This document shows, in pieces, positions 33,721 to 45,137 of a stretch of DNA of 64,000 bases. Positions within the stretch are counted from its first letter, which is position 1. The number at the start of each line of letters is the position of its first letter. The DNA comes from Eucommia ulmoides (lineage: Eukaryota; Streptophyta; Magnoliopsida; Garryales; Eucommiaceae): contig CM028327.1 in NCBI GenBank assembly GCA_016647705.1, positions 6,023,726 to 6,087,725 of the forward strand, read 5' to 3'. Made by a program: the position numbers and the translations under genes. Below the pieces are notes generated by a model, which worked only from the letters and a program-made list of their open reading frames with translations, was not told the origin of the DNA and did not search any database.

Positions 33721-34857
33721 TTCCGTAACCTCGTTTCCATTCCCCGACTCGAGTGGAATTTAAAAACGAATGGTTTTAGGAAATCTCTTCCGTTGGTAGA
33801 TATTTTTTGAAATTTCGTTTAAGTTTCGGAAAGATTAATTTCAATTAAATTGTTTCTGCGAACCCCCCTCGATTCTCATATTCATAGAATTTGAGGGAAT
33901 TTCAAATCGAGACTTCTTTAAATTAATCAGGTAAACTCAAAGTAGACTTTTTTTTTTTTTTTTGCATTCACTTAGCATGTTTATTTCTTACATTATTTAG
34001 ACAGCATATTTAGTACACTTTCATCACTCACACATTTTTTTTTTCTACACATAGTTTTTTTTTTTAATTTCATAAATCCATATTACTTTTTCATATCTAC
34101 TCACGACAAGTGCACCACTTACATTTTTTGTTATAATTAAATCATTGTCACAGATAATCAAGTTAATTCACGTAGTATTCATATCAATTTGCATTGACAT
34201 ATTTAAATTAAACAATTTAGTTCTTTTTTTGTCATTTTTGCATATAAAATAAATTCATATAATTCTAGTTTTTACTTTCATATTTATTTACTTATTTGAG
34301 TTTGTCCATTTGAAGTAAAGAAGTCTTTAGGAAACATATATAAATATCCCCCGGGGACCATCTTTATCAAATCTTTAATATTCGATAAGAGATTATACCG
34401 GGGAAACATTCCAAAAAATCCAAAAAACTTGTCATATCTTATTTGTAAAAGTACCAAAAAAAAATTTATAAGAAGGGAATTATTTCGAAATAAAATAAAA
34501 TACTCAAACTAAATTAATTGGACTTAATTGGATATAAGGTACCATTTTTGGACGAGCGTCTTGGAGTGCCTAACACCTTCCCCGAGTATAACCGACCCCT
34601 GAGTCTTTAAATGAATCTTTGGTTTGACCGTATTTTTGGAGTCAATTTTTAACTTAGGCCTTTTAAATTGTTTTCTAAAAATTCGGTGACCTAGCACACC
34701 ATTTAAACTCAATACTAGGTGGCAACTCCTTATTTTTTTAAAACGGTCTAAAGTATATTTTTTGAGAAAATCGGCGGTTTAAAAATCTCTCTCTCCTTAA
34801 AATTATTTGTTATTTAATATTCTTTTCCTCTTGAAAAAAACGGGGCTCGTCAACTGT

Positions 34858-35420
34858 GAACGGATATTAGGTGGCCAACCTCAATGTGGTATTTAACATG
34901 TCCTCTCGCTCGCATGGTGGACTTTGACAAACCACTATGAACAGATATCAGAAGTCCCAACATTGATATGGAACTCAACACGCCCCCGTATCAGACAAAA
35001 ACTTTGACTCCGACACCTTGTACAAATCCAATTGGCCTAACTACCCCTCAAAACGCCTTGAAAGAGGAGGATTGTCTAGACTTTATATATAGCTTAGAAT
35101 CATGTAACACAGGTGATGTGAGATTCAATACGTCCTCTCACATGTAAGATGAACTTTGACAAACCACTGCGAGCAGATATCGAGAGTCCAACATTAATGT
35201 CAGATTCAACACCTCCCTTATGCGCAGGGTGAACTTTGACAAACCACTGAGAACGTATATCAGAGGGACTAACAATAATATGTAATTCAACACGCCCAAC
35301 ATTAAGACCTGACTATGATATCATGTAGAAATCTAATAGGCCTAACCCAATCTTAAAAGACGCCTTGAAAACTGAGGATTACCTTAGACTTTATATTTAG
35401 CTTATGATTAGATGACAAAA
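34858..35420 (+). repeat. Dispersed repeat with ~100 bp internal tandem units
   Basis: Three or so degenerate copies of GTGGACTTTGACAAACCACTATGAACAGATATCAG followed by CCAACATTGATGT and GGAATTCAACACG. Also two copies of the phrase CGCCTTGAAAG.GAGGATTG. It is the continuation of the host repeat interrupted by the solo LTR. The same text occurs inverted at 43245-43712. The family is widespread in plant intergenic DNA, but its class is not known to me. Confidence 0.6.
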
Positions 35421-35820
35421 CCGATGTGGAATTCAATAAGAACCAAATTTTCATTCAAAATCGTTAACAACATTTCAAAGATTGAAACAAATATAAAACG
35501 AGAGGGACCACATGCAGGTGCAATTTGACAAACCTCATAAAATGTAATTTTTCCATGTTTTGAGATATAGGAGAAATGAATCATGTTATAACGTTACTCA
35601 AATGCACACATTTATCCAGAATACATACTTTGATGAAATGTGGTCTTGTCACCTTTTTCGTCAAAGGTGCGTCCCACAATTTTAGGCCGAAATCAACTAT
35701 ACTTTTATTGAAAATTACCAAATTACTCTTAATTATTCTTTGGAGTAATTGCACTTTATCCCTAAAATTTTGGAAAAAAAATGATAATTAAACTGCATTG
35801 GATGTTCACTTTTAAGAATT
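35421..35820. other. Intergenic DNA, nothing recognised
   Basis: No element ends, gene or RNA. The 71-codon frame at 35576-35791 has no recognisable motif. Confidence 0.45.
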
Positions 35821-35824
35821 AAAA

Positions 35825-36035
35825 ACGATTTTTTTGGGAACATTTTTTGGAATATGTTTTAGGAACAAATAGATTTTTGGGGCGAATATATTTTGGGAAC
35901 AATTTTTTAGGAACAGATTTTGGGAATAAATATTTCTTTTGAGAATAAATAGGGAACAATTTTTTGGGAACAAATAATTTTTTTTGCAACATTTTTAGAA
36001 ACAAATAATTTTTTTGAGAACGGATTTTGGGAACG
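35825..36035 (+). repeat. Minisatellite TTTTTTGGGAACAAATA
   Basis: About ten degenerate head-to-tail copies of a roughly 18-24 base unit, GATTTTTTGGGAACAAAT. The minus-strand frame across it reads as Phe/Pro/Lys repeats and is not a gene. Confidence 0.8.
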
Positions 36036-36474
36036 GAACACGTTTGCAGTGCCGATACGACTTTCTAATCCTTAAACTCAAATTCCCTTCTTCATTTAAA
36101 TTTCATATTTTTATTATCAAATATCAAATAAATCTTAATATATTTATGGTGACTTGTTAAAAAAAAAAAGGGGGGTTATAACAAAAAATTAAGAATTTAA
36201 CAAAGGGGAAAAAAAGTTATTTATTAATTTTTATTTTTTAAATTAAAGTTTTGTGGAATATGATATTAATATACCCAGGAACATATACTAAAATTGTGTG
36301 GCAACAATTAAAGGAAATCGATAAGATAAGCTCATGCATCAGATTCTTATCAAAAAAAAAAAAAAAAAATTTATTTATTTATTTACCATATTTCTATTAT
36401 TTTTCCAAAAAAGAAAAAGCAAGTCAAAAAATAAAGAGAATAATTTCCATGATAATAATAATGAAAAAAAAAAA
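36036..36474. other. AT-rich gap
   Basis: Poly-A tracts at 36351-36370 and 36464-36474. No gene or element end. Confidence 0.45.
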
Positions 36475-36889
36475 GGTTAATGGTACTTTACCCTATGTGA
36501 TTTGACCGAATTGCGTTTTACCTCTCTATAGTATTTTTATACACACTTATCCCTTCTTTAATTAACAGAATTACGAAAAATAACAGATTCGCCCTTATAC
36601 CTGCCCTCGACCGGAATCTCCTTGCCCCAACTAGGGAGAATAAAGAAAAAAAAAAAAAAAAAAAGGGTAAATGGATATTATCCGACTCGACCTGACCTAA
36701 CCCAAAGTTTAAACGTCAATCGATAATTTATCATTTTTTTTTACTTTTGAGCTTTGACCGTTAAGTTTAACGAAAAATATAACCATTGCATTTTATTTTG
36801 AATCACATGAGGTAAGTGTTTACGAGAAAATACTACAAGGAGTTAAGTGCAATTTGATCAAATTGCATGGAAGTAAAATGCCACTAACC
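36475..36889. mobile_element. Foldback element, TTTGATCGAATTGCACTTAAC family, copy 1
   Basis: About 85 bases at each end are inverted copies: GGTTAATGG...ATTTGACCGAATTGCGTTTTACC on the left pairs with the right end, which closes CAAATTGCATGGAAG...CCACTAACC. The middle is pyrimidine/A-rich. Two relatives lie at 47547 and 52470. The target duplication is not clear. No coding capacity. Confidence 0.65.
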
Positions 36890-38221
36890 CTAAATGTAAA
36901 CTAATGGGAAAACACTAAACGGGAGCGTGCCTTTCAGATTCGGAAAACTTTTTTACAACTCGTTCTTCGTTTTTTCTCTCGTCGGCAAACAAAATACTAC
37001 TAAAGTTTTTTCCCAATAATATCCATGCACTCACTTACCAAACTCACTCATTTTTTTTGTAATTTAATAGGATTAAAAGTCTTAGAGGAATCGATACTTA
37101 TCTATAGAGAGAGTCCTAAAGGTTGTGTCATTTTCAGTTGATATCTACTAAATAAATATGGTCTTCGCGATAAAAAGAAAAAAATGACATCCATTCACGT
37201 GGTGACTGCTCATAAAACTGGGATCCACCTGACTCGCACTGTAATTTAACAATTAAAAAAATCCACTTGATATTTTTCATTGTGAGAAAAAGCATTAGAC
37301 CGTACAAGAATATATTGTCATGCTCACTAATGACAGCTGAATTTCCATTTATTTATTTATTTATTGGTACATCATGTTTTCCTCATCCTATTTATGGTAT
37401 GTAATAGAATTAATGTTTCTAATATTGGCAATCTAACACCCCCTAACTCCTAATAAATAGTTTTTTTAGGGATGTGAACCTTATAATAAGCCCACTTTCT
37501 AATAAATTTGCATGTTAGGGTTAGGTCAATTGTTCTCTCCTCCCACATGCATGCTTTGGCATCAATTTTTAATTTGTTTTTGCACTTTTACCCCTTCCAA
37601 TTTCCAAAGTTTAGTCAAATTAACCCAAATTTTTAATTTTTTGAACAAAAATATCCAATTTATAAACTCGTACAAGCACCAAAAACACCGATATTCCCAC
37701 AAATTTAGTAAATATAATCTTCACGTCGCTAAAATTCCATGATTTCTTAAACATTTTTTTTTTCTCGAAGTTTCTAATAGAGTGAGTACAATAAAAATCT
37801 GGAGCTGAAGTTTAATTTGTGGGTTAAATTCAACCGAACGTCTTCAATTTTGTTTTTATCTTAAATTTTTCAAAATGGGTCGGTCGAACAACAAATTTTA
37901 AATGGGAGTGGGTTATAGCAAGTTATAATTCATTTTTTTTGTGGTGTAATCTATCAAATAACAAAAACATTAGGGTTGGAAAATGTAATTTACCCCAAAA
38001 GGAAAGGGCTTGTAGATGTTAATAGGTAGCCAAAAAAAAGGAGGTGATGGTGGAGAATGATTTCACTGCCTTTATTGAAAAAAGAAAAAAGGAGATTTTT
38101 TGGTTTATTTTATTTTATTTTTTTAATAAAATGCAAAAGAAAAACTTTGCAATCTGCGTAAGCATTTTCCGTACAATTAGTCTCTCTTTTCCTATTTTTA
38201 CTTTTAATAAAAAACGAAAAA
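36890..38221. other. Intergenic DNA, nothing recognised
   Basis: No terminal repeats or motifs. The 76-codon frame at 37512-37742 and the 62-codon frame at 38044-38232 are unconvincing. Confidence 0.5.
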
Positions 38222-38580
38222 AACATGTTTAGTAACGCCTATTGTCTTGAAATTGTTTTTATTTTATTTTATGAGAATAGAAAGAAGAAACACGTTTGGT
38301 CGTAATATTTTTTTTTAAATGTATGGTGGCCGGCGGAGTGGTGTCGGACGGAGAGTGTAGTGGACAACAGAATGATAGTGAGAATAGTTTTAAGAGAGTA
38401 AATAAGAATTAATATTTTTTTGTTTCTCAGATTTTTAAAGAATTCAAGAAATAGTCTCAAATTACTCTTAAATTTTTTGGAACAAAAATGTGTTTACCCA
38501 ACGCATTTCTGAACATTAATCCCAAAATTTTAAGAGCGTGAACAGGAATCAGAGAACAGAAACAATAACCAAATGGGGCC
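38222..38580 (-). mobile_element. Tourist-like MITE, one end missing
   Basis: The right end CAATAACCAAATGGGGCC is followed by TAA. The interior matches the copy at 41081-41516 (ACATGTTTAGTAACGCCTATTGTC; AAATGTATGGTGGCC; GTGTTTACC.AACGCATTTCTG). The left terminal repeat is absent, so the copy is truncated. Confidence 0.65.
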
Positions 38581-38583
38581 TAA

Positions 38584-38824
38584 TTGTCTTGGCAAATACA
38601 ATTGTTTGTTACCTTTAACCATAATGGGCAAATTCCAATTTTGACATTTTAACTCTTGGTCCAATAGTTTGTCCATTTCACTTTGAATTCTGTATCTTAT
38701 CTTTATTTTTATCTAACTTAACAGATAAATTAGATGGAATGATTAATTAAAACCGTAGCTAAAGTTATATTATTCAAAATGAAACGCACAAATTTATTGG
38801 ACTACATAAAAACATAATCAATAA
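38584..38824. other. Short AT-rich gap
   Basis: No gene or element end is seen between two Tourist-like copies. Confidence 0.5.
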
Positions 38825-38827
38825 TTA

Positions 38828-39177
38828 GGTGGCGTTTGATATGCGGGATTCGAGGCGGGATTGGAATGACCATGAGAATGGTCATTTCATTCTTATGTTT
38901 GGTACATGGGATTAAATCTCATTTCCATTACTAAGAATTTCTTAATCCCACAAAATATGAGATTAATCAATACCAAGATAAATTTGATATTAGTTAATTC
39001 CAATTACATGAGATTATATTTTAATAATTTATCGGTTAAAAAACGAGACCAAATACTAACTAAATATTTAAATTGGAATGAAATTAATTAAATTAATTAT
39101 TATACCGTTTGAAAATTTAATTAAATTACTATTTTACCCTTTTCATTCTATTTTATTCAAGCGTACCAAACGCAGCA
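38828..39177. mobile_element. Tourist-like MITE, short
   Basis: Left end GGTGGCGTTTGATATGCGGG, right end CGTACCAAACGCAGCA, flanked by TTA on both sides (38825-38827, 39178-39180). It is 350 bases, AT-rich inside, with GGGATT.GA / TAATCCCA words. No coding capacity. Confidence 0.8.
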
Positions 39178-39180
39178 TTA

Positions 39181-40040
39181 GAGGATCAAAAGTGAAATTT
39201 GCCCTATTAATAAATCTTGATAGTGAAAGTAAACAAGCAAAATTGATTGTAGGAGGCAATTATATATATTATTTAGAAAACTTAGGGGTAACATTGCGTA
39301 ATTTTTAATTTTTTTAGGGGTCTAATTACAAATAAATAAAACTATTTATATACACAAACTATATTCTGTTTTAAATGCGCCCAAGCCTAAGAACATAGCG
39401 TACATAACGATATGTTTGATAAAAAAAATAAATTATTATTTTAAAAATATAAGAAAAAAAATTAATAAAAAATTCGTCATGAATTATTTAAAATTATAAT
39501 TTTTTATTAACACGAGTATCATTAATTATAATAATTAAAAATATAAAAAAAAAATTAGAGAGAGAAAGTAATACCAAGAACAAAAATATTCAAAAATAAA
39601 CAAATTCAAAATTTGTATGGTTTATACATTCCTTTTAGTCTCGACTCTGGAGATCATTTTCTTCGTTATCTTTTTCAAAAACCGCCCAAAGTTCCATTGA
39701 AAATATTTTTTTAAAATGTGGATTTAAATAAAATTTAAAACTAAGAGTATATTAGTTTCAATATTTAATTTTTAATTTTATTCAGAGAATATATATATAG
39801 ATATGGATAGATGTAGAGAGAGAAGGGTTGCTTGATTTGCCACCAATCAAGAAAAATTATTAAAATGGTGGGCATCAATTGTTATGGAAAAGGAATTTGG
39901 GAGGTCAAATCAAGTGAGACAACATTGGACAACAAAGTCAAAAAATTTAAAAAGAGGGTCATTTTTGACATTTTATCCATGACACAATCATCATTTTTCC
40001 AACAAGACCGCAGCCATAACAAACAATGCATAAACACCTA
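39181..40040. other. AT-rich intergenic DNA
   Basis: Strongly AT-rich; no genes or element ends seen. Confidence 0.5.
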
Positions 40041-40045
40041 ACTTT

Positions 40046-40265
40046 TTTTTTTTTTTTTTTGTAAATAGTCTACAAAATTAAAATTTTAATCTATACATTT
40101 TACGTGTGACAATAATTTTTTCAGAATTTTGACAATAATTTTTTTCAGAATTTTAAAAATTATTGTACGTAATAAAAAGTTAATATAATTTTTTACATAA
40201 AAAATTATTGTATCGCAGAAACTGAATAGACTAAAATTTTAATTTCGTGAACTGTTCACACTTAG
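40046..40265. mobile_element. Foldback element, GTGAATAGTCTA family, copy 1
   Basis: AATAGTCTACAAAATTAAAATTTTAATC at the left pairs with AATAGACTAAAATTTTAATTTCGTGAACTGTTCAC at the right. AATAATTTTTTCAGAATTTT is repeated inside. A clearer relative is at 42256, and degenerate tandem versions are at 46540-47110. Confidence 0.55.
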
Positions 40266-41077
40266 GAGACATATTTTTGGTCAGATGACATAATTACCCT
40301 CCTCTTTGAAGTACCCTTCATTTTGTTTTGTTTAGGATGAAGGGTAATTTTGTCAATTCACAGAAGGGTTGGTGTTGATCCCATGATGAATAATAATGTC
40401 CACTTAAATTAAGTAATTTTCAGTGGCTGTAAAATTCAAAAAATGTGGGCTGCTGTAATAAGATTTCCTCTGTGAATGCAGAATCTGCCTTGGATTGACT
40501 GTGAAGACATGTAGGGTCTGTTTGGTTTGAATTTGGTAAGCCATTCTTCATTTTCCTGTCATGTCCAAAATTCTTTTCATAACTTAGTCAAAAAAGATTA
40601 AATCATAAAATTTTATTTTTAAATTTAATTTTGGGGTTTTGACATTTTTCACCCCTGAGCTTGCCAATTATTTCACTTTGGTCCCTATGGTTGTAATTTG
40701 AACACAGGTTCGGTAATCATCCCACTTCAGTCCAAGTTAATAACTCCATTATAATTTTGAGAATAAGCCGTCAACATATTTTTAAGGGGACTTTATAGGC
40801 ATTTATGACCTCTTCTTTTGCCCCTTACAATTTTTTTTACAAATCTATTTCTCCTTCGCTCCCTCTCTCTCTCTATCTATCTATCTATCTATCTATATAT
40901 ATATATATATATATATTTCGAAGTATTTGAACGGGAAGGAGAATCGGAGAGAAGAAGAAGATTGAAATTGCCTATCAAGCCTTTTAAAAACAGTCAGGTG
41001 CATGACAGTTATTGTTGTCCATCCAAAATTGTCATGGGGATAATGACTTAGACAATAGTGGGATGATTAAGAAACTT
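40266..41077. other. Intergenic DNA with a microsatellite and a partial foldback
   Basis: GGTAATCATCCCACTTCAGTCCAAGTTAATA near 40710 pairs with the inverted text GACAATAGTGGGATGATTAAGAAACTTT at 41051-41078, suggesting a foldback whose right side stops at the Tourist-like copy. A TCTA/TA microsatellite lies at 40867-40916. At 40513, GGTCTGTTTGGTTTGAA may be a solo Tourist-like end. Confidence 0.45.
40867..40916. repeat. Compound (CT)n(ATCT)n(AT)n microsatellite
   Basis: CTCTCTCT, then five or six ATCT units, then about ten AT units. Confidence 0.9.
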
Positions 41078-41080
41078 TAA

Positions 41081-41516
41081 GGGGACATTTGGTTAGTGTT
41101 TCTGTTTTTTCTGTTTCTACTTCCAATAAACTGGGATGGGAAGGGATTAAAATTTTGTTTTTTTGCTGAAGTATTCTAGAAATAGAAACATGTTTGGCAA
41201 CGACTATTGTCCTGAAATTGTTTCTTTTAATTTATGAGAACAGAAACAAGAAACATGTTTGGTTGAAACATTTTTTTTTTCTTTTCTTTTAAATGTATGG
41301 TGGCCTGTGGGTGGTAGTAGGAATAATTTTGTGAAAGTAAATATGAATCAATATTTTTTTGTTTCTCAAATTCTTAAAAAATTCAGAAAATAGTTTCAGA
41401 TTACTCCCAAAATTTAAAGAACGAAAACGTATTTACCAAACGTGTTTCTGTACATTAATCCCAAAAAATTGAGATCGGGAACAAGGATCAGGAACATAAA
41501 CAGTAACCAAACGTAG
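41081..41516 (-). mobile_element. Tourist-like MITE
   Basis: Left end GGGGACATTTGGTTAGTGTTTC, right end GTAACCAAACGTAG, flanked by TAA on both sides (41078-41080 and 41517-41519). Contains CATGTTTGGCAACGACTATTGTCC and AAATGTATGGTGGCC, shared with 38222-38580. There is no GC-rich core here, only a short remnant (GGTGGCCTGTGGGTGG), so this copy shows the family without the expansion. Confidence 0.75.
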
Positions 41517-41519
41517 TAA

Positions 41520-42255
41520 AAACAAGTAATTAATTCTAAAAAATATTATATTATTTTTCTGTGATATTTTTTTTTTTAAAAAAATAATTTTTTAAAATTA
41601 AAAGGAGGAGACCGTAGTATTAGAAAAGCATTGATTGTCTTAAAAAATAGAGTCAAAAATTGAGACAGAAGGCAATCGCTGTCATGAAATATATGGTAGA
41701 ATCTACTGGTCTCAGCTTGTTTTGTTGGCTTTCCCTTTAAAAGTAAGAGAGAAAGGGAATAGAAACTAATAATATTCTCCAATATTAATATTATTATTGT
41801 AAGATTCCATATCAAAAATATTAAAAAAAAAAAATTTAATTATTTTAGACGGTACAAAAATTATTAGGACGGTGGACCTTACGAGAACGTTTGTAATGGT
41901 ATCATAGTCAATTCCAGTCTGAAAACGATAGCGTGATAGAGTTATCTGTATCCTATTAGTCCTGAGGTAGGTATCCTATGTCTGCTTATGAATTGTTATT
42001 TGTATCACCGACTAAGGAAAAGAAATGGATCAATGCGACGATGACAACGCATTATTGAATGGGGGATATTATGAGATTCTACATCAAAAGTCTAAATTAT
42101 TAGAAAAATAAAAATTTCATATATAAAAGTAACATGTGAACTACCCCACTAGTATTTTAAATTAAGCATTTTAAGTCATGTGAACTTGGTCCAAAAGCTA
42201 CTAGACTGGTGGATCGCATAGAGCGTTACAATTACTCTAAAAAAATTAGATTTTT
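41520..42255. other. Intergenic DNA
   Basis: Two degenerate copies of a phrase AAGATTC.A.ATCAAAA.T...TTATTAG..CGGTGGA.C (about 41799 and 42070) suggest decayed dispersed repeats. No gene; the 79-codon minus-strand frame is unconvincing. Confidence 0.4.
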
Positions 42256-42480
42256 TTGGTGAATAGTCTAAAATTAAAATTTTAGCCGATGCAATCCACG
42301 TGCTATAGTAATTTTTTCAGAATTATTTAATGTCAATAGTCTATAAAGGTTGGAGTAATTTTTTATATGAAGAAATTATAGTAAATTTTATAGAATGCGG
42401 CGACTTTTAAACTTCTCAAAAAATTACTCTAGTGAGTGGATTGCATGAGGTAAAATTTTAATTATGGACGGTAAGAAAAA
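42256..42480. mobile_element. Foldback element, GTGAATAGTCTA family, copy 2
   Basis: The left arm GGTGAATAGTCTAAAATTAAAATTTTA, then GATGCAATCCACGTGCTATAGTAATTTTTT, pairs with the right arm AAAAAATTACTCTAGTGAGTGGATTGCATGAGG and TAAAATTTTAATTATGGACGG. About 220 bases, non-coding. Confidence 0.65.
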
Positions 42481-43244
42481 TAAAAATTCAGAAAAATATT
42501 ATTATTTTAATTAACTAGGAAGTGTGTGAAAGGCATTTTTTCAAAAGATTTTTTTGTGTATTAGTGTGCGAAAGCCATGGAATCGTACAAAGAATATTTC
42601 TTTTCCAATTAAATTACAGTATATACCCCTAAAGTATATACTAGTTTGCATTTTGTACCCACTATTTTAATTTAATTACACTTGTTAATGAATTGCTTAA
42701 TTGTCACATCTGTTGCCAGATATATATTAACATGTGAAAAACACATACCTGATAAATTTAATGTGGAAATTCCCATGTAGAATTGATTTATCCGGGTCAA
42801 AATAAAAAAAATAAAATAAATATAAAATTTCAAAAAAAATATATAATAAATTTTAAATAGTAAGAATAAAGTATAACTACATTTTATGGGTTGGTTTTTG
42901 TCCCCTTCCAGTAAAAACTAAAACTAAAATCATGAAGAAAACATCAAACCCAAAATTGAACCGCAAATTATTATTTTTTTTTAAATTTGATTTTTAAACA
43001 GAACCATTTAGTTAAAAAATAAAAATAAAAATAATAATACATTTTTTTATATATATACCCACACTCACTTTTTTATTCTAATTGCTACTTACTAACAATG
43101 CAAGTTGGTAAATTATAATAAAAAAATAAAATAAAATATAAAACATAAATTCTGAACAAAATCAAAACCAAATGATTAAAGTATAAAGTATAGAACAAAA
43201 GGTTCAAAATTAATAAAAGACAAACAAACAAACAAACGACAGAC
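42481..43244. other. AT-rich intergenic DNA
   Basis: No gene or element end. The 75-codon minus-strand frame overlapping the right edge is not recognised. Confidence 0.45.
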
Positions 43245-43712
43245 CCTGATGATAATGACGTCTTTTGAGAGTAAGTTAGGTCTATTGGGTTCCTACATGA
43301 GATCAGAGTCAAGATTATTATTTGATGTTGGGTGTGTTGAATCTCACATTGATATTGAGTCTCTCGCTATCTGTTCGTAATGGTTTGTCAAAATTCCATA
43401 TTGCGTGTGAGGGAGTGTGTTTAATCCCACATCGATATTGGACCCTTCCTTGATATCCGTTCGTAGTAGTTTGGCAAAATCCACCCTAAGGGTAAGGGGG
43501 CGTGTTGAATCCAACATCGCTTGTTTTACCTGATCCAATGCGTCATTTGAGAGTGAGTTAGGCCCGTTAAATTTTTACATAGTATTAGAGTCAAACCTTT
43601 ATATGATGTTTGACCCTTGATATCCGTTCGCAGGGTTTGGCAAAGTCCACTTTACACGTGAAGGGGCGTGTTGAATCACACGTCTATTATCTGATTCTGA
43701 GCTGTATATAAA
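43245..43712 (-). repeat. Dispersed repeat with ~100 bp tandem units (inverted copy)
   Basis: The inverse of the family at 34858-35420. GTGTTGAATC.CACATCGATATTG, GACCCTTGATATCCGTTCG and GTTTGGCAAA.TCCAC recur two to three times at about 100-base spacing. GACG(T/C).TTTGAGAGT.AGTTAGG occurs twice. Not coding; the 64-codon minus-strand frame is repeat-derived. Confidence 0.6.
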
Positions 43713-43717
43713 GCTTA

Positions 43718-44399
43718 GGTTGCGTTTGGATAAGAGATTTGTAAAATGATGAGATTTCAAAATCCATAATTTTCAAATCCCGTCATTTACAAATCTCCTT
43801 ATTTGGATAAATTAGACAACTTTGAGAACAAAACCCATACTCATCCACGAACAAAAACCATAGCAAAATTGAGAACAAAAATTAGCAAAAATTGAGAACA
43901 AAGACCAGCGATGCACAACAGAGGGAAGATGACGGCGACGATTCGAAGACGACGAGGGAAGGATTCGAAGACGACAACGGCGACGGCTACAATTCGAAGA
44001 CGACGACGATTCGACAATTGGACAACGACGAGGGAAGAAGATGATTCAATGACGACGATTCGACGATGGAAGAACCCTAGACGATTGACGATGGGCGACG
44101 ACGATTGACGATGACGAGCCCTCGACGACGACGACCAAATCCGACGGATGACGACCAAATCGACGAAGAAGAACGAAGAAGAAAAAGACGACAACGAACA
44201 GAGGGGCTTCAGGTGCGAAAAGAGCAAAGGGCGAAACACAAAGAATTTGTCAAATTTCACCTCTCTCAAAAGGATTTCCAAATCCTCTTTTACAATTCTC
44301 TCTCTCCTAAAACTCAAACAAAGAATTTGTCAAAAGAAGATTTTAAAATCTTCTAAACAACTGAAATCCTCCCTAGAAATCCCTTACCCGAACACAAAC
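43718..44399. mobile_element. Tourist-like MITE with GAC/CGA-rich core
   Basis: Left end GGTTGCGTTTGGATAAGAG, right end CCCTTACCCGAACACAAAC, flanked by TTA on both sides (43715-43717 and 44400-44402). Inner shoulders GAGATTTGTAAAA and AATTTGTCAAATTTC are also inverted. The core (43915-44190) is made of GACGACGATTCGAAGACG-type words and yields Arg/Asp/Thr-rich frames on both strands that are not genes. The nearest relative is at 53292. It sits about 740 bases upstream of the FAF gene start codon. Confidence 0.8.
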
Positions 44400-44402
44400 T
44401 TA

Positions 44403-44990
44403 GGATAATCTTCCTCTTACCTATATAAACTATTGGAAAAATTGAAAATAAAAGAAAAACTATAGATAATATATATAGAGAAATAGATAAGAAACAACAG
44501 ATATGTGGTTCTATTCACAGTTAAGTTTTACAATTACAATGCAAAAACCAAAACTAAAACCGTTTCGGTTTTAAATTTCGTAATCAAAATCGAAACCAAA
44601 TCCATTTGACCATGGTCATACCGAAACCATTATGTTCGGTTTGGTTCATTTACCCACTTATTTGGGTACAATTGTCATTCTTACTCTCAAAATTTTGTTC
44701 AAAGTATCTTAGAGGAATGGAACAAGTTTTTTTTTATTTTTATCATTCAATATTTTGATTTTATATAAAAAAATAAAAAAATAATTAACCGGGACCTAAA
44801 TACAAATACCTTCTCAGTTCATCTTCCAGTTGAATTCGACATTTGCATAGTTTATTTTCCAGTGGCATTCAACATTTGAATAGTTTATTTTTCGAGTTGA
44901 ATTTAACATTTGTATAATTCAAGTGGCTCAAAAAGCAAACACTACTCCTCATTCCACCCACATACTGCCTCTGTGGCACCCTTTGGACAC
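44403..44990 (+). promoter_or_regulatory. Upstream region of the FAF-like gene
   Basis: AT-rich DNA between a Tourist-like element and the gene's TATA box. A short motif is repeated three times at 44826-44925 (TTGAATTCGACATTTGCATAG, TTTTCCAGTGG.ATTCAACATTTG, GAGTTGAATTTAACATTTG). No other recognised cis element is claimed. Confidence 0.45.
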
Positions 44991-44997
44991 TATAAAT
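44991..44997 (+). promoter_or_regulatory. TATA box of the FAF-like gene
   Basis: TATAAAT lies 147 bases before the ATG, followed by CT-rich stretches (45036-45077) of the kind found as Y patches and 5' leaders in plant core promoters. The inferred transcription start is about 30 bases downstream. Confidence 0.65.
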
Positions 44998-45137
44998 CCC
45001 CTTCCTCCCTTCACTTATCCCTTATGATCAACGCTCCTCTCTCTCCTCCACCTCTCTCTCTCTCTACTCTCTCTCCTCATAATCCATAACTCACTTACAG
45101 ATCATCTGTTCTTCCCAATTCAAATCAAATCAAACCC

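Larger units (their letters stand above)
31789..34852 (+). mobile_element. 3 kb solo LTR, Ty3/gypsy Ogre/Tat-like
   Basis: Begins TGTAGACACACATTTTGACG and ends CGGGGCTCGTCA, with a perfect 5-base duplication ACTGT on both sides (31784-31788, 34853-34857). The flanks join into a continuous host repeat. The distal part carries GAGCGTCTTGGAGTGCCTAA, ACCTTCCCCGAGTATAACCG and AGGTGGCAACTCC, text typical of the large LTRs of Ogre/Tat-lineage elements (family knowledge, moderate certainty). There is no internal region, so it reads as a solo LTR. It carries a nested Tourist-like element, without which it is about 2.5 kb. Confidence 0.85.

Noticed and set aside
43841-44408. Frames of 65-158 codons with Arg/Asp/Ser runs upstream of the FAF gene
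   Set aside because: They fall within the GAC/CGA core of a Tourist-like element and show no conserved motif.
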